Shown here piece by piece: positions 56,401 to 64,000 of a DNA stretch of 64,000 bases. Both the position numbers and the translations under genes were made by a program. The notes beneath the pieces were generated by a model. That model had not been told where the DNA came from, did not search any database, and saw nothing but the letters and a program-made list of their open reading frames with translations. This stretch comes from Triplophysa rosa (Eukaryota > Chordata > Actinopteri > Cypriniformes > Nemacheilidae), in the NCBI RefSeq assembly GCF_024868665.1, contig NC_079898.1, positions 26,986,045 through 27,050,044 of the forward strand, written 5' to 3'. Position 1 is the stretch's first letter, and every line of letters begins with the position of its first letter.

Positions 56401-59400
56401 GTTTGCTGATGTCAACTGTAGTGCCTGGATCATTAAAAGAAAAGCCATTACCCCCACATTCCCTTTTGTCCTGGTTTCTTGATACCATCATCAAAAGACC
56501 AGAGCCAAACCTGGCTCCAGGGGGGCCTGGATTTAGGTTGTCCCCCCCTGAAAGTGTTGATAACCTTTTGTTTCTCCATGCGATATTTACGACTCCTAAA
56601 TTTAAAAGCAAGCAAAGGAGATGTGAGAAGTGTCTCTGTTTTGTCTCACCTGGAACTTATCCAGAGAAACTTCTCTGACAAAACTACACTAAACTGTCCT
56701 TTTCTATAAATATATGTAAATATCTATGTTATATGTTGGTGCTCTTGCCATTTTAAATAATCTGTAACTGTTAAATAGGCAAGTTTAATTCAGGCTTTGT
56801 TTGTATTCGTACGTCCGAATGAATCATGACTTGATGCAATTCAAACCCGACATATTTGATACCTAAATGTTTCTCTTTATAATTCCTCCTTGTTTATATA
56901 TATATTGTGTGATCATAGAACACTTTATATTCATTATGTTATAATTTGGACTGGTATTTTGTAAAGTGACTAGGAGGTCATAAAGATGCAAATTAGCTGT
57001 TGAGTGGACAAAGAACCTTTTCCCTGCTCAACTCTGATTGGTCGATTCAAACTCAGGTGGGCATGCCCTCTCATGAAGTTAAATATCGATCTTGCTCTGA
57101 AAACACTGCTTGTCCTTTTTCTCTATACCTGCCCTCATCAGAAACTGGTTCGTAGCGTCTCTTCGGAGACTGTCCTTTTCCCCCACTGGGGGGAAAGAAG
57201 GAACAATGGACTTCTGCTGCCTCGCACACCATGGCTGAGCCATGCGGCCGATCACGGGGCCCGGAACTTCTCAGCAGGACTGCATTCTGAAACCATTTGA
57301 ACATTTCCATCTTTCCACGCGCATACGGATATTAGTCCGGCACAGAGCTCGCAAGTATCTGATTCTATATACAGTATAGAATAGCTGCATTAAGTTCATG
57401 CCTCTATGTTAAAGATGATTGTTATTGGTGTTCAGAAATGTTTTACCTGCCTCGCGGCCATGCTCTCTCTGTCTCTCTCTCTCTCTCTCACTCTCTTTCT
57501 TTCTCCACGCTCCCTAGCGCATTGTGTTTCATGTTTCATGTATTGTTTGTGTTTTTGCGATCGTCATTATGTTTACCATGTCGAGTAGAGTTAGAGTTAA
57601 ACAACCATATATTCACTTGTGATGGGTTTTCTGTGCTCAACTCATATACTTGGTCCCTTAAACTGTGTTTGATTTACGCTACCTTTGCTCCAAATCCTGT
57701 TTGGTAAAGTCACGTTACTTATGGCCATGAGATAACGTGAAGTGTATAATATCGCTGGACGAATACATACAAGTATTGTTATACTTTATATTACTAATCA
57801 GAGACTGTAAAATATGTATATTTAATAACGATTATTACACGTGTTTTCCTTTGAGCTAAACTAATTCCTTGACTGAAAATGATGTTTTAAATAACTCCTT
57901 TCATGGATGTGATAGATGTGTCTTGACAGATCTAGTGGAGAATCATATTTGGTGAGTTAAGCTCATCATTATTTTAACATGCAGCTAAAACCACTACACA
58001 ACGTTGTGGATCAAGTGGCCCATGGTGGCAGTGGGGTTATGGTATGGGCAGGCGTATGTTATGGACAACGAACACAGGTGCATTTTATTGATGGCATTTT
58101 GAATACACAGAGATACCGTGACGAGATCCTGAGGCCCATTGCTGTGCCATTCATCCACGACCATCACCTCATGTCGCAGCGTGATAATGCACGGCCCCGT
58201 GTTGCAAGGATCTGTACACAATTCCCGGAAGCTGAAAACATCCCAGTTCTTGCATGGCCAGCATACTCACCGGACACGTCACCCATTGAGCATGTTTGGG
58301 ATGCTCTGGATCGGCGTATACGACAGCGTGTTCCAGTTCCTGCCAATATCCAGCAACTTCGCTCAGCCATTGAAGAGGAGTGGACCAACATTCCACAGGC
58401 CACAATCAACAACCTAATCAACTCTATGCGAAGGAGATGTGTTGCACTGCGTGAGGCAAATGGTGGTCACACCAGATACTGACTGGTTTTCGGACCCCCC
58501 AATACAGTAAAACTGTACATTTTAGAGTGGCCTTTTATTGTGGCCAGCCTAAGGCACACCTGTGCAATAATTATGCTGTCTAATCAGCATCTTGATATGC
58601 CACACCTGTGAGGTGGATGGATTATCTCGGCGAAGGAGAAGTGCTCACTAACACAGATTTAGACAGATTTGTGAACAATATTTGAGAGAAATAGGCCTTT
58701 TGTGTACATAGATAAAGTCTTAGATCTTTGAGTTCAGCTCATGAAAAATGGGGGAAAAAACAAAAGTGTTGCGTTTATAATGTTGGTCAGTGTATATAAC
58801 AGGATGCTGAGCGTTGACATTGTGTCCAGTAATGTTGCTCAATGCAGTATGACCAAAACCTTATACCATAGTCAGAATCACTTTACTGTATCAGAGTAAC
58901 AGTATATCACAAACAATGTTTTGTGATCTTTTGATACAGCATTTTGAATGATTCACATACAGTAATAAAACACTTTTCTTCTGAATTGATGATGATTATT
59001 TGTTATAATGATAATGCACTGGCTCCCACTGACAGTCATACAAATGAAATTGCAAACACCTTTACTGGTTTCTGCTGTTGTCCAGTATGTACTGTGGTGG
59101 CGGCTCACCTTCTGTTTTACATGTGATCACAAAATTCATTTTTCATCCTTTCAGATTCAACATTTCTTCCTCATGTGTGCTGAGTAAACTGTAAAGACAA
59201 TAAAGACAAATACTGTGACTTGGAAATCCTCTGTGTGTGTATGTGTGAAGAGCGCTGGGCTGATATTTACTCTGTTAGATGTAGTGATGATTTCTCTCAG
59301 GAGCGTTTTACTGACGTGAAGGAGGCTGCTATTGCTGAAATAATGGCCAGAGAATACGCTTGACCTCTTCTGCACGTTCTCTTCCATTTCCGCTCTTAAA

Positions 59401-62400
59401 AAGGTTTTTAAAACTCTAGTTATCTTTATTGTCCTTTCTGTGTGTGGATGGGCGTTTATTCTCAATTCAAGTATGATGGTGGTGGGTTGATGTGTGTGTT
59501 AATGAGTACAGTGGTTCCACAAAAGCCCAACAACAACGACTGGATGAAGCTGCTTGTTGAGACAAAATACAGAGTAAATCCGATGTATCTTGAAAAAAAT
59601 GATTATGTGCCTTAGTAGATTTTATGAAAAGAAATGATTAAAATATACTTAATAGAATTAAGTTCCTGTTTTTAACAAAAACATTGAGTTAAAATAACGT
59701 AAAAATCTTGGGAATTAACTCTACTAATTTTGGTTAAGATTTGTATTATTTTGTTTGAGTAATTTTAATTGAACAATTAACTCAATTTTATTATGTTAAA
59801 CCATTTAAATTGGTCATATTAAGTTTACTTATTTATTTTGTGTTGAGACTACATAATGGCAGTTGATCTGTAGTTCCCAGCATGCTTTGCATCTGACTGC
59901 GTTAGGAGATTAATTTTCCAGATTAACTGTCATTTGAAGTGTTTTTCAGTAAAAAAAGAAAGACTTATTATTATTATTTATTATTATTTGTGTTTTGTGT
60001 TGATTTATCTTTGAGATTTACAGTAGGAGAGTTTTGGTATTAGTCATCATTGTGTGTAAGTAGGTCACATTAAATCGTGTCGTAGCTCTCGTTGGAACAT
60101 TCACATCATTTATAGTTTGCTCACTGAATGTTGAGACGATATCAAACGGATGTTAGACTTTAGCTGTCAGTCGTGAGGAGCCATCGTGGCCTTCTGTGTG
60201 TTATTACATGTTTTGACCCTCATCAGGTACACTTCATGGCCACGCATTCAGATTTAACTTCATTATGTTATTTTTTAAATAGCCTGTTTGTGAATGGAGA
60301 CATAAATGTCTAGATATTGTCGTTTTTAGTTGTATGTTTTTGGTTCTATTTATTAGTTTCATAGCTATTCAGCAGCAAGGACTGATGTGAGGCATTTCCA
60401 AACAAACAACAAAATTGACACAATACAAATTGATATTCTGATTTATCTGTTTGAGTATATACATTTACAGGCCTCTGACATCCAGCACAAACTGAGAAAT
60501 GTGAATTAAACGGATCACGCTGTTAAATACATTACATGGGCTTTCTGAAGAGACACCATCGAACGTGTTGAGCTGCTCTGAGCGGACAGTAATCCTCCGT
60601 AATCTCAAAGTTTTCAAGCGACAGAAAGTGAGGGCTGTAATGTACCAAATAATATCGTGTCTACAGCCCGCGAGCACCAGAATTCACATCCGTGCCATAA
60701 TCCATTCCAGCTGTCTACATGCATTTAGGACGTGTGTTCTTATCTCTGTTTGGGTTTGTTCCCAGCAATTCAAGTTGAATTTCATCGCTGTCGACCCTGA
60801 GAGATGAGTCCTGCTACTGAAGAGTGTTGTGTATTCACCACCACTGTAGTCTGAAGCACTTCTGATGGAAATAAAGCCAGCATGCATGATGATAATATAA
60901 ATGTGGTGGGATTATAGAAATGTGGTAGAGATTCTGCTGTAGAGAGGAAACATTTGGTATTCAAGCAACACTTTGTAGTTTTTTCGACCTTAAAATAATG
61001 TCTCTAAAATTATTTCACTGGTAGAACAACTCTTAACTGGACGAATTCTACTGCAGATGTTCAAAAGTGTGGCTTTAAAGGCTGTTTGTTTATGCTTGTC
61101 AAGCAATGTCACAGTTTGCTGCGTTAAAATGTTTAAAGATGAAGAGCTTCACATGTCATACACAGGTCAGGTTGAGCACTTCATATTCAAAGCGACTTAT
61201 AATCAGTGTTGGGAGTAATGCCAAAGTTACAAAAGTAATGTATTACAGTAACATATTACTTTTTGCTGTAACGCAGTAGTGTAAGGCATTACTAATCAAT
61301 TTTCAGTAATATTTTACCTGGTACATGTTCAGTAATGCTTGCGTTACAACAAACTTTTCACCCGCGAAACCTGTATAAATTACTTTGTTCGGTTGAACAC
61401 AAAGATATTTGGTAGAATGTAAGCAGCTGAAAATTCTTTGGCATCATTGACTACCATAGCAGAAAAGAATATAACGGTAGTCAAAGGTGACCCAGAATTG
61501 TTTGCTTTCTTAAATCCCCCAAAACATCTTTTGAGTTCAACAGAACAAAATATATATACAATACCTAGGAAACCATTCAGATAAGTAAATATAGCAATAT
61601 AAACGTCTTTTGGCAGTTGTTAAATTTGATTTGCCCCATGGAAAATAATTGGGCTAGTTTTCATTCCTTTGGGGTGGGTTTTGAGGGGTCATGAAGAAGA
61701 AGAAGAAGAATGAGCTTTAATGGCCAAGTATGTTTCCACATACGAGGAATTTGTTATAGTGACAGAAGCTCCACAGTGCAACAGAAAGACAGCAACAGGA
61801 CAGAACACAGATGATAAAAAAAATAAAATAATATACAATAATATAGAAATAGGCAATGTACAAAACAGCGATGCTGATTTCTCACATGCTTGCAGGGAAA
61901 GGCACACCAAAACAAACTTACTGGGTTCTTATTTTTCACGTTTTCTGGGTTGCTAGATGCACCGGGGACCCGATTATAGCACTTAAACACAGAAAAAGTG
62001 GGGTTTTCATCTAACGTCTCCTTTAATATTGAGCTAATCAAATGTTGTATCCCCTTGCCTTAAACCTGATATACTGTATAAAATCACTCTATAATGTCTT
62101 CTTCATGTACACATACTGTACATACTTGCATACAGAGTTGTGTTGCATTGCATTGCATCATAAAGCCACTTTGAGTAAAAGTGTAAATCTCTAGACATCA
62201 TGGATTCAGACCTACTGATGAGGGGGATGAAAAATTGCTGTTCTGAGCAAAAGCAAAACAGCGATAAAACTCAAACTCTGATGGGATGTTCTTCACAATG
62301 ACTGATCAAAGTAATCCAATTATGGAAATGAGCTTCTCTCTGTCTCCTCTGGTTTAAAGATGATGAGGAGGGATCTGAAAACTCTTCTGTTGTCAGTACG

Positions 62401-62622
62401 GCTGAAAGATGTTCATCAGCGATGCGTCATAAAATAATGAGAAGCTGCTGGTGAATACATGTGCAGAGGAGGCGTGTTCTCTTTGGTCATGTTTCCCTTC
62501 TCTCCGCAGGATTCTGGAAAACTCTCTGCTGAGCGCTGAAGTGAAAGAGGGAGAGATTCTTCCTCCCACCATCCAGAAGCTCATGAAAGGATACAACAAA
62601 TACCTCAGGCCGTTCTTTGACA
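50380..62622 (+). CDS. GABA-A-type Cys-loop receptor subunit, 5' coding exons
   Basis: Family knowledge: these subunits form pentameric chloride channels at the plasma membrane. Seen: an ATG exon (50417-50460) encoding MTIFSSLFVLLFIS, a hydrophobic signal peptide, joins in phase 2 to an exon at 62510-62622 encoding RILENSLLSAEVKEGEI, then KLMKGYNKYLRPFFD. The (K/D)GY(D/N)xxLRPxF pattern marks the start of the extracellular ligand domain in GABA-A and related subunits. The remaining domain, Cys loop and four membrane segments lie beyond the right edge. Pi-, beta- or zeta-like subunits are candidates; I cannot choose. The intron between the two exons is 12 kb. Confidence 0.7.
50546..51111. mobile_element. 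Non-autonomous DNA element (ccttttccactgc family)
   Basis: Left end cccttttccactgcatagta and cagcacggttcagcgtggta match a common cyprinid repeat. The right side has the inverted gctgtactgagccgagtcgt, but the terminal ccactgc portion is lost. Confidence 0.55.
51385..51530 (+). repeat. Left end of an AGGGATAGTTCACCC element
   Basis: TTAA (51381-51384) followed by AGGGATAGTTCACCC and the usual body start. The right end is not present. Confidence 0.65.
52060..53060. repeat. Degenerate tandem duplication with GGACATTTTTGTCC palindromes
   Basis: The palindrome GGACATTTTTGTCC occurs at 52081, 52688 and 53019. The segments before the last two (gaatgaatgtttggtagtta at 52580; gaatgaacgtttggtagtta at 52919) repeat with a period of about 331-339 bp. 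No protein. Probably a tandem-repeat or transposon family of AT-rich sequence. Confidence 0.7.
53229..53813. mobile_element. Non-autonomous DNA element with AGGGGCGA(C/T)TC ends
   Basis: Left AGGGGCGACTC and right GAATCGCCCCT are inverted. The interior is rich in gatgcg/cgatgc motifs near the left end. No flanking duplication was recognised. Confidence 0.5.
54331..55115. mobile_element. Non-autonomous DNA element with GTGATTCTCACGAAA ends
   Basis: Left GTGATTCTCACGAAA and right TTTCGTGAGAATCAC are perfect inverted termini over 15 bp. The interior is AT-rich without a gene. Confidence 0.65.
55882..56416 (+). pseudogene. Tc1 transposase, N-terminal half
   Basis: MPQMSQVFRERAIGMLTAGM begins a paired-type helix-turn-helix (MSTRAAARELNVNFSTISSL), then a second HTH-like domain and the first catalytic Asp in LFTDE (56326-56340). 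One extra C in the run at 56338-56342 shifts the frame, and the original frame resumes in another phase (RQRVWRRVGERFADVN) until the insertion point. Confidence 0.9.
56417..57998. mobile_element. TG...CA insertion inside the Tc1 element, possible solo LTR
   Basis: Flanked by CAAC (56413-56416 and 57999-58002). Ends TGTAGTG and CACTACA. At 1582 bp with no long protein and a GC-rich section (57150-57260), it fits a long solo LTR of a retrotransposon or endogenous retrovirus. A short-TIR DNA element is the alternative. A (CT)n run lies at 57464-57490. Confidence 0.6.
58003..58482 (+). pseudogene. Tc1 transposase, C-terminal half
   Basis: Resumes exactly after the insertion's duplicated CAAC. 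Shows GGSGVMVWAGVCYGQ, the second catalytic Asp in QRDNARPR and the Glu in SPIEHVWD. I count 34 residues between them, giving DD34E. Ends REANGGHTRY and stop at 58480. Confidence 0.9.
58795..61205. other. Receptor intron 2, middle
   Basis: No gene recognised. 60460-60900 has a balanced, non-repetitive look and may include conserved noncoding DNA; only alignment could tell. Confidence 0.35.
61206..61350 (+). mobile_element. hAT-N left-end fragment
   Basis: cagtgttgggagtaatgcca, then aagttacaaaagtaatgtat and tacagtaacatattactttt, matches the start of a very common fish hAT-derived repeat. No right end seen. Confidence 0.55.
61690..61830 (-). mobile_element. 3' end of a non-LTR retroelement, minus strand
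   Basis: agctttaatggccaagtatg, then tttccacatacgaggaattt, is the reverse complement of a retroelement 3' UTR known from fish. It begins at an (AAG)n tract that may be its variable tail. Confidence 0.45.
62510..62622 (+). CDS. Receptor exon 3: start of the ligand-binding domain
   Basis: TCTCTCCGCAG acceptor and TTTGACA/GTAAGA donor. 113 bp, ending in phase 1. Encodes ILENSLLSAEV... and KGYNKYLRPFFD. Confidence 0.75.
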
Positions 62623-63882
62623 GTAAGAAGTCATCAATAAAAGCCAGACGATCCATACGCTGTGGAAACATAGCACGAGAGACCGATGCTCAGTCCACGT
62701 TCAGGCCTGCACATCACGCGTGTTACAGTACATTGAATGCTGTGACATGTCTCTCTAAATGTCATTAAGTGATCAGAAAGAACCGTTCAGAGATCAGTGC
62801 GCTAGAAACATACAGTACTCCGTACATGAACACTGATTTGAAACCTGTTGTCCTGTTGAACACACATGACTCGTGTTGCTGTCCTGAATTTTCTTTAACT
62901 GTTTAAAGGCACAGACTTTTTTTGACTTTTTTATTTTTGAGCCTTTATGTTTTTTATACAGTGCAGTGGTAGAGAGGACAGGCAGCGGTGGGGCCGGGAA
63001 ATGACCTCGAGAAGGGACTGGGACTCGGGTCGCGCTACATGTCTGGAGCACTGTCCACACGGCCACAGGCTCTGACCACACACATTTCTGACGTGGCAAA
63101 TATCGATCTCTGAAAGAACTCAACTGAACACTTTTCTTTCTATATCCATCTGGCAATTTTCTCTCTCTCTCTTAGAGATGCAATGGTTTCTTTTAGCTGA
63201 TAGTTATTTTTATCACCTGCTCATTTGAACATTTGTCACTGTTCATGTTTTGATCATGTTTACAAAGTATAGAAACACATGCAATAAGATGGATTGGCTC
63301 CATCGGCAGCAATAAATGACCAAATCTATTTTGTACAGGTTTCATTTTGTTTTGGCAAAATTTCAGGGCCGCACGATATATCGAAATGATCTAAATAGGA
63401 TTTGTGATAATGTTGTCAGATTTGTATTTACTGCAACTTTCACAAGTTCTGCCAATACATTGGTGCCTCTTCTCCGTTTCTGATTCTCTGTCTGTCTCTG
63501 TGAGTCTCCTGTTGTAAATGATTGATGCTTTGACGCATGTAGTTGATTCTCCGGATGTCTGGGTCTGGATCTGCATGACTAAAATCACACCTGATGCAAT
63601 CCTTCATTCCCGTGTGTCATTCCACCAATGTTTCCACAGTCAACATCAATTCATATTTCATGGACGTTTGCACCATTCATTTATTTTTGACCAATATCGC
63701 ATACTGCTTACATCACACCTGCGTCAGTTCTCGTGTTTTGACACACATCTGTTGTTTTTATTTGTCCGTTTACATGGATATTTGCCTGAATCCCATATTT
63801 TCACCCAGGAGGATCATGAGAGAGCTCCCGCGTGCTGCTGTGTGACTCTGAAGCGCAGACGTTCTTCGTGGACATTTACATA
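62623..63882. other. Receptor intron 3, beginning
   Basis: No further receptor exon was found before the window ends. 63366-63410 (gggccgcacgatatatcg) is a hAT-like repeat fragment. Confidence 0.4.
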
Positions 63883-63999
63883 TTATGCAATATGCAGAAA
63901 CCTCCGCCTGTGTTCCGTGTCGAGCTGTTTCATATAAACAGCCACCAGCACAGCGATGCCAATGAGCAAAAACACTCCAATCCTGTTCTCATGTGATCT
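63883..63999 (-). other. Open frame with a membrane helix at the right edge (unrecognised)
   Basis: Open from the window edge, reading RIGVFLLIGIAVLVAVYM and then a basic tail ending RRRFLHIA and TAA (63885-63883). The 17-residue hydrophobic stretch with a charged cytosolic-like tail looks like the C-terminus of a small or single-pass membrane protein, but no family is recognised and only 38 codons are visible. Confidence 0.25.
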
Positions 64000-64000
64000 G

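Larger units (their letters stand above)
55588..58792 (+). mobile_element. Tc1-like transposon with long inverted repeats, split by an insertion
   Basis: TA at 55586-55587 and 58793-58794 flanks ends CACTGACC...GGTCAGTG. Inverted repeats extend about 280 bp on each side (to about 55870 and from about 58509). One transposase gene of the DD34E type lies between, broken by a frameshift and by a 1582-bp insertion at 56417. Confidence 0.92.

Noticed and set aside
55870..56457. 195-codon minus-strand frame over the Tc1 element
   Set aside because: It is antisense to a clear transposase and shows no domain of its own.

Overview
The window reads as nuclear DNA of a cyprinid-type teleost. The grounds are intron-rich genes with GT-AG splice sites, long CA/GT microsatellites, and a dense set of repeat families that I recognise as typical of carp and zebrafish relatives: TTAA-flanked elements starting AGGGATAGTTCACCC or AGGGGTCATATGAC, tRNA-derived SINEs, L2/CR1-like LINE tails, Tc1, hAT, Harbinger and BEL/Pao elements. 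Species cannot be fixed from sequence alone. There is no prokaryotic operon, CRISPR array or defence island. LAYOUT. (1) About 1-11.6 kb, minus strand: the 5' part of a ciliary gene that I identify as cfap46. Eleven coding exons chain in perfect phase from an ATG at 11413, with a tentative twelfth near the left edge where the gene runs off the window. A palindromic RFX X-box lies about 190 bp upstream of the ATG. Exon 8 carries a lineage-specific-looking coding minisatellite. Intron 7 holds a three-level transposon nest. (2) 11.6-44.5 kb: gene-poor and transposon-rich. It includes hAT-like elements with internal CpG/splice modules (12.7-16.8 kb), a TTAA-flanked element with a decayed THAP domain (18.4-19.5 kb), a second copy of the LINE (22.4-23.4 kb), a nearly complete but broken BEL/Pao retrotransposon (25.7-32.6 kb) with matching LTRs, 5-bp target duplications and a tRNA-Tyr primer site, and a hAT remnant with an 8-bp duplication (41.7-43.6 kb). 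(3) 44.6-64 kb, plus strand: the 5' end of a Cys-loop receptor gene of the GABA-A type. It has a GC-rich probable noncoding exon 1, an ATG/signal-peptide exon at 50.4 kb and an N-terminal ligand-domain exon at 62.5 kb; the rest lies beyond the right edge. Its introns hold a hAT-type MITE, a Tc1 transposon split by a TG...CA-ended insertion, and other repeats. The two host genes are divergently oriented and show no functional link. I see no evidence for a novel biochemical system. The items most worth following up are the coding VNTR in cfap46, the datable nested insertions, the THAP/TTAA element, and the candidate spliced modules inside transposons.
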